Origin: Carallia brachiata
Lineage: Eukaryota > Streptophyta > Magnoliopsida > Malpighiales > Rhizophoraceae
Reading direction: 5' to 3'
Length of the DNA: 64,000 nt
NCBI GenBank assembly: GCA_021464245.1
Contig: JADCRB010000056.1
Span: 1,419,738 to 1,483,737, forward strand
Part shown: positions 1 to 10,922 of the stretch, piece by piece
Layout: every line of letters begins with the position of its first letter
Numbering within the stretch: the first letter of the stretch is position 1
Made by a program: the position numbers and the translations under genes
The notes under the pieces: generated by a model
The model's input: only the letters and a program-made list of their open reading frames with translations
Told to the model about the DNA's origin: nothing
The model's database searches: none

Positions 1-382
1 TTGTCCACAATGGAGGCAGAATTTGTAGCTTGCTCAGTTGCAATGCAAGAAGTTCTTTGTCTCAAAAGTTTTTTGGAACATTTGGGAGTCTATAACGATA
101 GACAAAAAGGAGGTCAAATTTAATTGCAATAGTCAGACAGCTATTGCACATACAAAAGATCCCAAATACCATTGTAAGACCAAACACATTGATACCAAGT
201 ACAATTTTGTGAGAGACATTGCATCACAAAAAGTTATGACATTGCATTATATTTTGACACATGACATGATTGCAAACCCTCTAACTAAACCAATATCAAG
301 TGACGTGTTTCAGTCACATGTTAAGTCTCTAGGACTTCATAAAGTTCAACGTGTTGTAATATATCGTTACTATGTGTTGTAA
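1..382 (+). pseudogene. Ty1/copia RNase H remnant (3' end of pol)
   Basis: The window opens inside the RNase H region of a copia polyprotein. Frame 1 carries the typical TMEAEFVA start of the RNase H C-terminal part and runs to a stop near 109. The similarity then continues in frame 2, with TKHIDTKYNFVRD, an LTKPI motif and a C-terminal SLGLHKV. The shift near 100-110 shows the copy is dead. In copia elements this domain degrades the RNA strand during reverse transcription and is the last pol domain, so the 3' LTR should follow. The rest of the element lies to the left of the window. Confidence 0.85.
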
Positions 383-1890
383 TATGTTGTGATTGTATTG
401 TTGCATAATGGAAGAACTTGTTTGTTTCCCATTACACACGTGTTAACAATATCATCTCCAGGGTCAATTATTATTTAGCAAGATTGATATGAGATCAATC
501 CTAGCACTAGTTACAGCGAGAAAAGTAAAGGCATGTCCAACAGGTTAAGATTGGTCTACTCACACGGGCAATTGCCTCCAACGCTAAGAGAGCGTGTAGA
601 GATGAGACCATATGAGCCAAATTCTATGTGTGCATAGATTTGATCGCCTTGAGCAAATCAAGATGAGGCTATATTGATTAAAAGCCAATATATAATCCCA
701 CTCTCTATGGAACCTATTGCAAGCCAAATGTGAGATCTCAGTTGGACACTCATGAGTGAGGGGTTTGCTTAGAGAACTCAAATTAGATGCTTGAGAGTGG
801 CTGAACTAAGATCTATACAGTGATGTTATACGAAAATATAAAATGACATATGCTCCTTAGGAGAAAGATCATCATAACACATGTTTCATACCACGCGTGT
901 TATTTTCTGACCAATGAGGGAAATGGAAGAATTAATCCTTACTTCTTCATTTTGAGTCCCTTAGAGATACCATTACTCATTCTTGTACCTTATGTGACTT
1001 TTGACCTTTTTTAAAGTCACAGTATAATGCCTGCTACTTTAGCAGATTACCTACAGTCATGAGTGATTCGACCTTCTAAAATATGTCCAAGAAAGCGGTA
1101 TTGTTAATTAAGAAACTTGAGAGCAAAAGGAAGATTATTAATTGACATCTTTTATGTGTATTCATCGATTAACCAATTATGTTTATTCAAAATGAATGAA
1201 ACATAATTATGGATGCGTATGAGGAAAATAAGGTCTAACTCAACCAAAGAGGGATATGGTGAGTTGAGATTGATGCACAATATCTGTCTGGGCACAGCGA
1301 AACATGAAATTTATAATAACGAGGCTCATTTTTCTTAAAAGTTGTAGTAGCTATGTATCCCTAACATGTACATAGAATGTGCTCCCAGTGCAGGTGTACT
1401 TGCAGGTCACACCATTCATTTGTTTGTATGAATTACTTTTGAAGGATTAGATGTTGAGAATTCATTTGAGTAATAACAGGTTGTGTCAACCTATCATGTG
1501 CGAGTGGAGATGTTGGTTTTATTTGGATGGATAGGCCCACCCATGATGGGTAGACCCACCCAATTGAGAAGATGAAGGGAGTTACCACTCCCTCCCCCCA
1601 CTTTCTCACAATCATCTAAATGGTTTAATAAAAAAAAGACTTATAAAAGGCGTGTGAAACCACTTTTTGTCAGACAATCGACTACCACTGAAAACTTTCT
1701 CTGGAGAGAAAGATACAGAAATCACAAATCCTCACAATTCTCAATCAATCCTCGAGTAAGAAGTCCGTGTGCCGTGAAAAAGGAGTGTTATTTGCTTTGT
1801 GATATCACTCAGATCATGAGGGAATGATCAAACCCGATAATCAGTGTTCTCTTTTTCAATCTAGAGTCATTTAAAGTAACTGTACACTTC
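383..1890 (+). mobile_element. Probable 3' untranslated region and LTR of the copia remnant
   Basis: About 1.5 kb without coding potential follows directly after the copia RNase H. It contains a TATA-like box (ttataaaagg, 1641-1650) followed by a pyrimidine/purine-mixed leader, as expected for the U3-R part of an LTR. I could not place the TG and CA ends or find a second LTR copy in the window, so limits are approximate and the LTR assignment is an inference from position. Confidence 0.45.
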
Positions 1891-1899
1891 CTCTTTATT

Positions 1900-2560
1900 T
1901 CCTTCAGATCTTGATGGAAATCTCTTGCTTGGGAGAAAGATTAGAAAAGACTTTTACATGATTTTGATAAAGTGTTCCCAAAAGGATAAGAATGGTCTTC
2001 ACAACGATGCTTTGCATCAATTGTTAATTTTAGGATTTAGAAATGATTTTAGCAAAGATCTCTAGCTTCAATGGAAATTCAAGAACAAGAATTTGGGCAT
2101 TTCTAGGAATTTTTCTTTGATGACTTTCTCACATTAAGAATTTAAGAGGTTTAGGGATAATTTTTATTGTGAGCCCTTACATCGAGGAAAATTAAAGAAA
2201 AAGAGTTTTGGGACTTTCAAAGATTATTTTTTGATAACTTCTTTGCATCCAGAATTCGAGAGGTTTAGGGATACTTTTTATAATGATCCATTGCACCGAG
2301 CATTGATGAATTTTTAAAGAATCTAGGGATTATTTTGTTGAAAATCCCTTGCTTCAGCAAATTTTTAGAAAAGAGTTTGCAAGGCTTGAAGACAACTTGG
2401 GAATCTCCAATGAATTTCTCTTTTTGTGAATTTATTGCGTCAGGAGCTTAGAAAGACATTTAGATAACCAAGAACTTTTTCTATTTGGTGATTTTTTCTT
2501 ATCAGGAAAAAATGTAGATATTCTGAGGTGTTTGAAAATCTCGCAATGCGGAATGGAAGA
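1900..2560 (+). repeat. Degenerate 57-bp tandem repeat with a 19-residue peptide periodicity
   Basis: The word ttagggat or a close variant recurs at 2153, 2267 and 2325, spacings of 114 and 58, that is about two units and one unit of 57 bp. In the frame covering about 2137-2300 the translation repeats a pattern like FxRFRDxFxxxPLHR, and after a +1 shift near 2310 the same pattern continues (SRDYFVENPLLQQIF). Weaker units can be seen upstream from about 1900 and downstream to about 2500. The whole tract is broken by stops and shifts. I do not recognise the protein family. It abuts the left end of the long inverted repeat. Confidence 0.6.
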
Positions 2561-2582
2561 CGACGATTTTGAAATTCCTCTA

Positions 2583-3960
2583 GGATCAGAAATTTTGGAT
2601 TTTGAGAGAAAAAAACCCTAAAAATAGAGAAAAAAATTCATCATGGGATTTTTTTTTTTAAAATCTTGAAAAAAAAAAGTATATTTATTTGGATTTTGAG
2701 TCTTTATTTTTATAAGTTTTTCAAAAAAAAAAGGGATGAAGTTTTAAATTTTCAAATTGGGATCCTACTAAACAAGGAAAAAAAAGATATTGTTTCTTTT
2801 TTAACTTTTTTCTTGAGAGTTTAATAGATTTCTACTTTGGCACCATCAAATTTCCCCTTTTTTAAAAAAATAAAAAAAAACTAATATAATTCTTATTCTC
2901 ACTACTAAAAAGAATTACATTGAAATTGTTTATGCAATTTTTCTTTTTTTTTGATCACACCCTGCATTCTTTGCATGGGTCCCAACTAACATGCTGAGCA
3001 TCAACTCTTAGGTTATGGTCCATGAGCTAACTCTAACGACAAAATTCTCCCCATAAAGCAGAAAAAGAGTGAGATGTCCTTGAATAGGTCGGAGTTGTTG
3101 AAGAGATGGATAAGCTCATCAAAACAAAGTTTATTCTTGTACCCAAAGAAGATGAATGAGCCTCAAGCAGTCTAGGATGAAATACGCAAACATCGAAGAA
3201 GGGCAAGAAGTGGTGGACAAAGTGAGGAAGAGAGAATGCTTTTTAAGAAAACATTTATATTTTCCTCTCTTTTTTTTTTCAAAAAATGGAACTTAAGCCT
3301 AAACAACGTCATTTTCAGGTGCCTGTGGTGATATATGGGCTTGGTTGACGGTCTTTTTCTTAGCCCATTAGACTAACTTCGCCTGTAATCCAATTTATGG
3401 GTTAATTATTTTTTTGAGTTAGTAACTTTTAAAAAGTTTCAAAATAGATCCCCGACACTTACCCGAGTGGTTAGAGCTTGTAGCTCCAACTGGCCAAACG
3501 GGGGCTCGAATTCCCCTGACGGCTCACCCTTCTCCACCTTGTTCTTTAATGGAACTACCCTATCCACTAGGCTAGCTGACAGAAAAAAAAAAGTTTAAAA
3601 TAGGTTAGTAACTAAGAAAAAGCCTATTTTAAGTTAGTACCGTTAAAAAAGAAAAACACAAATGAGCCAGCAACTTGCATTCCGCCAATTTGGCCATTAT
3701 CTACTAACGTGACAACTACGTCTACTCTGACGTGGCAAACTCAATGTGACAAGTCACAATTGTTCGTTGATGTGGAGAACAACTTATCCATGTCAACTAA
3801 TTTTTATAATATGGTACTCATATTTGGGTTACTAACTTTTTCCCCAAATTTCTCTCTCCTTTCCATCTCTCTCTCTCTTTCACTCACTCACTATCAATCC
3901 CTACACTGGTGCTTTGTTGGCTATGGCCGCATCGTTTGCTTAATTACTTTCTCAGCTCCC
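2583..3960 (+). repeat. Left arm of a long imperfect inverted repeat (foldback-like element)
   Basis: Read against the reverse complement of 5040-5937, this arm matches in order over most of its length. Clear blocks are the ttcatcat start, the tatttatttggatttt block, the atagatttcta...ccatcaaatttc block near 2827-2855, the block around 3395-3420, the ggccattatctact block near 3692, and gtactcatatttgggtt near 3812. The arm is longer than its partner because it holds a SINE (3448-3589) and about 300 bp near 3000-3300 that the right arm lacks. Long inverted arms around a loop are typical of foldback or long-TIR Mutator-like elements; no transposase is visible. Two head-to-head copies of one element are an alternative. 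Confidence 0.7.
3448..3589 (+). mobile_element. tRNA-derived SINE with target-site duplication
   Basis: The segment has a pol III A-box-like start (acccgagtggttagagc, 3461-3477) and a B box (gggctcgaattcccc, 3502-3516), spaced as in tRNA genes and resembling a Ser/Leu tRNA head. It ends in an A-run (3583-3590). It is bounded by near-identical direct repeats aaagtttcaaaatag (3433-3447) and aaagtttaaaatag (3590-3603). The other arm of the surrounding inverted repeat has no such insert at the matching place, which gives an empty-site comparison and supports retroposition into one arm. Confidence 0.8.
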
Positions 3961-5039
3961 ACGCCCCCTCCCCCAACAAGTTTTCATCCTTCTCTCTTTG
4001 TATCTTTTCACTTTTTCCATTCTGATCACTTTCTCTCTCTTCTCTTCCCTTAAACAAGAATTACTCTCTCTAATCTCTACTTCTTCCTCAACTTAGCCAA
4101 GTCAGATCATTGCAATTTGTGGGCCTAACATTATAATGTATCTCCAGCCTTTGCTTGTTAGTTACTTTAATGACTCTTTGTTGGAGTTGCAAGTGTAAGT
4201 TAACAATAGTAGCAAAGAACTCCCACATGGAAAATGAGCAACATGTTCAAGCAATATATAAAAGAAGCTATAAGACTCATATTCCAGACGTTAAAATTTT
4301 AGAAAAGAAGTGGAGTCAAAGGTTATTGTTTTGTTACTTGATCTTGTTTTCATGAAGTGAGAGGTCAACCTCAAAACTAGAAGTCTGAATATACAGAGGC
4401 CAAACCAGGAGCATAGAGGAAAATACAGAGCGTTCTGTGAGCTTCTGTAAATTTTCCAATACTCTTTACCCTTTTTCTGCTTCTTTCTATTTCATTTTTG
4501 TTTGTTTTAGGTTATGAAGTATTGTTTTCCTTCTTTTGTGCTCAATGATTTTATTCATCGTTATCTTTGTGATGCAACAAATTTTTTGTTTTTTTTTTAA
4601 ATTTCTTTTTGTATTGACTATGTTTAGCTATGGAAGAAGGACGTCAAGGTTGGTAACTGGGAATAAGGTGGGCATTTTGTTGCTAGTGGAAGACCCTGAA
4701 ATTCCAAAAATAAATAAATAAATAAGCCAACGGAGAAGAAATTAATTAAAGTCTTAAAGAAAATAACAAAAATTATAAAAAATTTATAAAATTAACGATA
4801 GATCCTCAATGCATTAGCGTACATGTGAGGAGAGAGAGTGAGCGAGGTTAAGAGAGAGAGCGCTTATTTTGTGTGGTATAAGGCTATGGGACAAAGGGAG
4901 AGAGGAAATAAAAGCAAAAAAGGGGATTGGAATTTCTTTGAGAAATCTTTTATTGGCACGGATAATTTGTGAATTTTTAATTTAGAATCAAAATCAGAGT
5001 AAATACTTTGACTAATAGTAAAGGGGCAATCTTTAAGTC
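3961..5039. other. Loop of the long inverted repeat, no gene recognised
   Basis: About 1.1 kb between the two arms. It contains only short open frames (up to 66 codons) without recognisable domains, plus CT-rich and GA-rich tracts near both arm ends that can pair with each other. No transposase signature is seen, so the element, if it is one, would be non-autonomous. Confidence 0.5.
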
Positions 5040-5937
5040 ATGGAGAATTGAGGTTCACTCAGAAAAGCAATGACAAGGAGAGAGAGAGGCCGAGAAGAAA
5101 AAGAGAGTCTGAGGAGAGAGAAATTCGAGTGAAAAAAATTTATTGACCCAAATATGAGTAAACATAGAAAAGTTGTTCTCTACATTAGAGAACAATTGAT
5201 GTTGGGTTCACCACGTCAAATTGCACATAAGCACCATGTCAGTAGATAATGGTTAATTTAATAGAATGCGAGTTACTGACTTATTTGTAAATTGTTTTAA
5301 CGATATTGACCTGAAATGAGTTTTTTTTCAGTGACCAACCCTTTTTAAATTTTTTTAAAAATTACTGGCTTAAAAAAATAGTTAATCCCCCAATTTGTTA
5401 GGTAAGCCTAGGTCTGCATTGAAAGAAGACCACTTAATAAGGGCCTCAAGGACGGGCCTAATCTAAAGCCTATTCTATGCAAAAAGTTTCTTTTGTTGTT
5501 ACCCGGATCCAGCTCAAATCCTCATATGGCTTTGTTTTTTGAAAAAAAGGTATTTGAAAAATAATAATAATAATCGAATAATAAATTTCAGTAAAATCCT
5601 TTTTAGTATTGAAAATCAAAGTTGCAATAATATTTTATTTTTTTTTAAAAAAAAGGATCGAAATATCGAAATTTGATGGCATCAAAAATAGAAATCTATT
5701 TAACTTTCAAGATAAATGTTTTTTTTTAAATATCTTTTTTCCCTTCTTTGGTAAGTTTACAATTTGAAAATTTGAAAATTTATCTTTTTTTCCAAAAATT
5801 TATGAAAATAATCATTTTGGAAATCCAAATAAATCTTCGATTTTTCAAGCTTTCAAAAAAACATCCGTTGATGATGAATTTCTTTTCTCCGAAACAATAT
5901 CAGTTTTTTTTTCTTTCAATATCCGTTGATCAACTTA
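5040..5937 (-). repeat. Right arm of the long imperfect inverted repeat
   Basis: The reverse complement of this arm aligns with 2583-3960. The best blocks are 5640-5700 against 2827-2870, 5760-5890 against 2630-2750, and 5150-5290 against about 3650-3830. The arm lacks the SINE present in the left arm. Its outer end lies near the palindromic-looking gttgatcaac at about 5930; I could not find a convincing target-site duplication. Confidence 0.7.
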
Positions 5938-6174
5938 ATTACTTGCTTACTAGCTCAAAGCTATTTAGTTTGTATCATATCAATTAAATTTAACGCCTAA
6001 GCGGGACTTTTTTTAAAGTCAGACGTTATGTTCAAACAAAAGAATAGAGACGAAGCAACCGCATCTAAGGATCTTTTGGGGGTTGTTGCAGATGCTGTCA
6101 TTGGATTCTTAAGACAGTAATGATTACAATGTTATAGTAATGCCATCAGGGGTCAAATAAAAGAATATAGAGCT

Positions 6175-6508
6175 TTTTTGCTTTTTTTTTTCCCTCAAAA
6201 AAATAATTTTGCTGGCATGTCAGTCATCAGATCCTCATCGAGGTTGGGGGTTACCTGTTGACGTTCTCATTTAACCTCTTCTGCAGGGAGGACTTACCAC
6301 CGAAGCACTACTGTACTTGAAACAGGTCTCTCCCAAGCCCGACCACGGTAATTGTTTAGTTTGAAACCCATGCCGCGCACGATAAGCTGTCAGAGACAGC
6401 CACCTAGCACAAGGCCAAGAGATGCTGATGCAGGGACTCGAACTCGTATCACAACTAGGGGAGATGCACCACGTTACCACTAGGCTGCCACCTCCGATAG
6501 TAAACAAG
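6175..6508 (-). mobile_element. tRNA-derived SINE (minus strand)
   Basis: On the minus strand the segment starts near 6495 with a tRNA-like head: an A box (tggcagcctagtggtaacg) and a B box (gagttcgagtccctg). It ends in an A-run, seen as the T-run at 6181-6192 on the plus strand. Imperfect 10-bp direct repeats flank it: atatagagct at 6165-6174 and atataaagct at 6509-6518. Open frames within it are fortuitous. Confidence 0.7.
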
Positions 6509-6518
6509 ATATAAAGCT

Positions 6519-7308
6519 AATATATAGCCTTTTGTCATGGTTTGTCGGTCTCCTGTTAGAAAAACTTTTTGTGCTATCATGATTAGAGGATTAAGACTTA
6601 TTTTTGTAAAGTATGCTCTTTTTTTTTGGTGGAATACCTACGAATAAAACTGCATTGCTATCCAACAAAAAAAATGTTTGCAATTTGTTTTCTTTTTGTC
6701 CCCCCTAGACATGAGTTACTGGGAAACAAAAAAAAAAGAAAAAACCCAATTAAGGAAGGAACAAGCAACTTGGTATAAAAATACAGAAATAAATTAGACT
6801 TGCTAAAAGATATTTAAATTGACAACATAAAATATTTACATTGAAGGGCAATGTCTTGGTATAAGAATAAACATTACGTAAAGTTGCGATTCGAATCCCA
6901 CTCGCAAAAAAGTACAGGGAAATATACCAATAGAGATGGAACAAACATAAGAATAAGAGATAGCTTTGACAGGTGAGAAAGAAAAAAAACTGGAAATTAA
7001 ACAAGAGAAAAGTAACAAGTGCATATAAAAACCACATAGTTTTTGAAGGAAAGGAGCAGCTCAACAAAGTAGTTACCAGACAAGGATAGGGGCACAAAGC
7101 AAGTCTTCGTCTTCGAATTCCCAGCCATCATACACTATTGGGAAAATTTTGCCCTCTTCAAAACAACGGGAAAACTGCCTTAGCTAGGTTTTCCAATTGC
7201 CGAGGTGTGGTTTTTGAGATCAAGCCTCTTACTCATCCACTCGCTATTCAACAACCTATGAAAGATCGGCGCCAAGAGAGCAGGGAAAGTATTTTGCGTA
7301 ACTAGAGC
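6519..7308. other. Non-coding stretch with a SINE-like tRNA fragment
   Basis: AT-rich DNA without a credible gene. Around 6845-6910 there is a tRNA-like segment: an A-box-like agggcaatgtcttggtat and a B-box-like gcgattcgaatcccac with roughly normal spacing, probably a decayed SINE on the plus strand. The last 200 bp before 7309 may belong to the upstream part of the broken gene that follows, but nothing there is decisive. Confidence 0.4.
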
Positions 7309-7539
7309 ATGGAAAGCTTCTACATGAAGAAGCTTTCTTCTCCACGCATCAGCCATTTCTATGATATTAATTTGGAAGGAGATAATGAAAGCGAATCAAA
7401 TAGAGAGAGGGAGATGGAAGAATGTAAAAAAGAAGAAAGAAAAGAGAAGCCATCTCTAGTTCAGGAGGTTCCTCATACGCAAGAACAACAACCACAAGCT
7501 ACTCAAAAGCAAGAATCAAGAGTGTCCGTTATATTACTC
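7309..7539 (+). pseudogene. 5' part of a broken membrane reductase-like gene, split by a copia element
   Basis: A frame starting with ATG at 7309 encodes a hydrophilic, charged N-terminal region (acidic and Lys/Glu-rich, then Gln-rich) and runs directly into the LTR at 7540. The last host codon, ctc at 7537-7539, is part of the 5-bp target duplication tactc. After the element the same reading frame resumes at 12252 and passes in phase through ATG 12270 into the membrane part. The two pieces are therefore one former coding region interrupted by a transposon. I chose 7309 because it is the first in-frame ATG; the true start could lie upstream. Confidence 0.6.
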
Positions 7540-7839
7540 TGTTAGCCCCCAAAATGAAGAAAATGGTGCTTGATTGAAATTGGTCAAGAGATAAGCAACG
7601 GGAGCAAGAGAACCTTTTTTTTTTTTTTTTAACTCTGTTTTTTCGTCTTCTTTTTCTTCGATAATTTGCCAGACCTTTCCATTATATATAAATCAAAAGG
7701 TTACATTTTTTCTTAGCCATACATGTGTTCATCTAATGACCCTAGATCTCCTTCTAACTTAGATTAGTTTACTTTAGTTACTATTACAAGACATAAACAC
7801 TATTAGCAATTGGACTTTACATCAAATTACTCTTTAACA
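7540..7839 (-). repeat. 3' LTR of the copia element
   Basis: Direct repeat of 11935-12246, with shared long words such as cccccaaaatgaagaaaatggt and agccatacatgtgttcatct. It begins tgtta and ends taaca on the plus strand. A T-rich run is expanded relative to the other LTR. Confidence 0.95.
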
Positions 7840-7848
7840 CTCCCCCTT
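7840..7848 (-). other. Polypurine tract of the copia element
   Basis: On the minus strand aagggggag lies immediately before the 3' LTR, the standard position for priming plus-strand DNA synthesis. Confidence 0.8.
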
Positions 7849-7865
7849 AATGTGATGGTTTGCAA

Positions 7866-8569
7866 CTACCATTGCTGCTCTAAGTTGTTGGAACCTATCC
7901 TTGGCAATGCTTTTGTGAAAATGTCAGCTACTTGTTCCTCGGACCTGCAAATAACTAGTTGTACTTCTCCATCTTCCATCGCCTCTCTAATAAAGTGATG
8001 TTTTAATGCTCGGTGTCTAGTTCTACTATGAAAAACAGGATTGTTGGCTATAGCAATTGTTGATTTGTTATCACAATAAAGCACAGTAGGCTCTTCTTGT
8101 TTCTCTTCAATGTCTTCTAAAATTCTTCACAACCAAATGGCTTGAGAAGTAGCCATTCCAGCTGGAACATATTTAGCTTCTGTAGATGATTGAGCTACTG
8201 ATTGTTGCTTCTTGAACACCACGAAAATACTCCTGAACCCAAAGAAAATACATACCTAGACGTGCTCTTCATATCATCAACACAACCTCCCCAACCACTA
8301 TCCCAAAATCCAACCAACTTCAACTCAGAAATTCTTTCATACTTAAGGCCATAATTCAACGTTCCATGAACATCTCGGAATACCCTTTTTGCTATTCCCA
8401 AATTTATGTGGCTTGCAGAGTGCATAAATCTTGAAAGTAACTTTGTTGTATGCATCAAATCTGGCCTCGTAGCTGTGAGATATATCAAATTTCCAACCAA
8501 GCTTTGATACAAAGTTGCATCCACCTTGTTTCCACCATTTTCTTTCATCATCTTCTCATTGACAATCAA
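7866..8569 (-). pseudogene. Copia RNase H and end of RT (frameshifted)
   Basis: The piece at 8195-8569 carries the end-of-RT/connection region (VDATLYQSLVGNLIYLTATRPDL) and the start of RNase H (GFWDSGWGGCVDDMKSTSRYVF). The piece at 7866-8084 carries the C-terminal half (LYCDNKSTIAIANNP, FIREAMEDGEVQL, DIFTKALP). The break near 8085-8194 separates them. It is a defective copy of the domain that removes template RNA. Confidence 0.9.
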
Positions 8570-8657
8570 AGGTGTTTCAATAGAATTACACCCTTCTATT
8601 CTGAATTTTTTGAGGATTTTCTCTACAAATCTGCTCTAGCAAATGACCACAGCATTT

Positions 8658-9592
8658 TCACCTTTGATAAACTTCAATTCTATGAAAATAATGTAGGAGC
8701 CCCATATCATTCATTGTATATCTTCTCATTTCACTCTTGAACTCTTCAATAAGCTTCTCATTGTTTCCAGTTATTACCAAATCATCAACATACAAAAAAG
8801 AAACAAGTATGCCAGCAACTCCATTGTTTTTAACATATAAAGTTGGTTCCCTTCTACTCCTTTCAACCACCCTTTCTCCAGAAAATAGCCATCAATCTAA
8901 CTATACCAGGCTCTAAGTGCTTGTTTCAACCTGTACAAAGCCTTTTTCAGCTTGTATACTTTATGTTCTTCACCGTTGACAATAAACCCTTGAGTTTGCT
9001 TAACATAAACATCCTCCATTAATTCTCTATTCAAAAATGGAAATTTAACATCAAGTTGGTGTAACAACCAATCTTTATGAGCTGTTACTACAATAATGGC
9101 TCTAACAGAATCCAAGCGAGCTACCAGAGCGAATGTTTCATCATAATCAATTCCGGGTTGTTGTGAGTAGCCTTTAGCTACTAATATCGCTTTATATCTT
9201 TGTATGGAGCCATCAAGTTTATGCTTCACCTTGTAAATCCATTTTAAACCAATCACTTCTTTGTCTTGTGGGTGGTCAACCAGCTGCCATGTATTATTTT
9301 TCTCAATAGCGTCAATTTCTTCTTGCATAGCTTTTCTCCATGATCCATCTTTCACAACTTCTTCAAAATTTTCTAGTTCCATCATCCAAAAATTGCATCT
9401 GGCATACACATCGCTCAAACTCCTCATTTTCTTAGGTGTTGAGCTAGGTGAACTACTTAAAGAAGATGGCAAGTTAGCTCCTATATCATAATTTGGCTCT
9501 TCACTATCACTTTTTTCTTCTGGAATTGGATTTTGTTGAATAACATCCATTGGGACAAACTTTTTTCCTACTTGGCTTTTTCCCAATTCCAA
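8658..9592 (-). pseudogene. Copia reverse transcriptase (broken)
   Basis: The frame at 8897-9592 shows the RT N-terminal part: WRKAMQEEIDAIEKNNTW, GLKWIYKVKHKLDGS, AKGYSQQPGIDYDETF and the QLDVKFPFLN segment, where copia usually has DVKTAFLNG. The frame at 8658-8870 carries the catalytic palm motif YVDDLVITG. A shift and stop near 8880 separate the two, so no full RT can be made. Confidence 0.95.
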
Positions 9593-10259
9593 ATTTTTTT
9601 CTCATCAAATACAACATCACAACTCACAATTATTTTGTTTGTTTTTAAATTGAACAACTTGTATCCCTTCAACTTAGCCAACAAAAATACACTTCTCACT
9701 TGCTTCATCAAGCTTGTGCCTCTTCTCTTTTGGAATATGAACATAGCACACACATCCAAATACTCTCAAGTGCTTAACTGCTGGCTTCCTACCACTCCAA
9801 GCTTCAAATGGTGTCTCATTCTTTAATGCTTTAGTTGGACTTTTATTTATCAAGTAAATAGATGTATACACAGCTTCAGTCCAAAATCTTCTATGTAAAC
9901 CCACTTTAAACAAGATGGATTTTGCCATTTCCATCACCATTTGATTTTTTCTCTCTGATACTCCATTTTGTTGTGGAGTATAACCAACAGTAAGCTGTCT
10001 TTGCACTCCTTCATCTTCACAAAACTTATTCATTTGAAGTGTACTCCTTTCCTCGATCACTCCTTAATATTTTTATGCTACAACCACTTTGCTTTTCAAC
10101 AAGACTCTTAAATTTCTTAAAAATGCTGAAAACTTCATATTTTTGTCTCATAAAATAAACCCATGTCATGCGACTATAATCTTCTATGAACAAAATAAAG
10201 TACTTGTTTTGAGAGTGTGATGGGGTATTCATTGGACCGCAAACATTGGTACGCACCAA
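9568..10259 (-). pseudogene. Copia integrase (broken)
   Basis: Two overlapping frames carry the integrase core: TNVCGPMNTPSHSQNKYFILFIEDYSR and LRSDRGKEYTS in 10026-10259, then GYTPQQNGVSERKNQ and the C-terminal KHLRVFGC...KCIFVG region in 9674-10060. Acidic catalytic positions of the core are recognisable, but the frame break near 10040 inactivates it. A third piece (9568-9759) runs on into the linker before RT. Confidence 0.9.
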
Positions 10260-10356
10260 TTCAAGTAACCCCTTTGCTCTCCATGCGACTCCTTTAGGAA
10301 ATGGTTGCTGGTGTTGTTTTCCTTAGTACACAACCACCACAAACTTCATTTTTCTC

Positions 10357-10872
10357 TTATATGCTCGGCAAACCATGCACTAAATTCTGTTGCTGCAATA
10401 ATTTCAGGCTTCTAAAATTCAAGTGCCCAAATCTGTGATGCCACAACCAACAATCATTAATAAGACTAGCTTTCATAGCCACTTCTTTTGAGTACTTGAA
10501 CCTTAAAGGAAAGCTCCACTGCAACCCCATTTTTATGTCAACCACCTTCTCATTTCTTTGATCAAGAATCACACAACCAAGGTCCTTGAACAATACAGAA
10601 TAGCTATGCTCCAACAATTGTCCAAGGCTAAGTAAGCTTTGGTCTAAGCTTGGTACATATAGAACATCATTTATCACTTTTGTTCCTCTTTTAATTGCAA
10701 CTCCAATCCTCCCCTTACCTGTCACTTCCATAGTTGCACCATTTCCAAGCCTCACTTTTGAATTGAAAGTTTCATCCATATCTAAGAATATTTCCTTACA
10801 CGGTATCATATGGTTGTTACAACCACTATCCCAATACCATAGATCGATCCTTGCTCTCCTCCATGACTTCAT
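10357..10872 (-). pseudogene. Copia gag-pre-integrase / protease region
   Basis: The frame contains WYWDSGCNNHM, corresponding to the protease start where copia usually has a DSG(A/C) catalytic motif, followed by GAT and VLYVPSLDQSLLSLGQL. It ends in the gag-pre-integrase zinc-binding part (CWLWHHRFGHLNFRSL). The aspartate of DSG is present. The piece is cut off from both gag and integrase by stops. Confidence 0.85.
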
Positions 10873-10922
10873 GAAAAAAACATAAAGTAGATTTCCTTCA
10901 CAATCTTTATCCTCTGTGAAAT

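Noticed and set aside
3461..3530. Functional tRNA gene
   Set aside because: A and B boxes are present, but the sequence does not fold into a cloverleaf with matching acceptor arms and is bounded by target duplications, so it is a SINE head.
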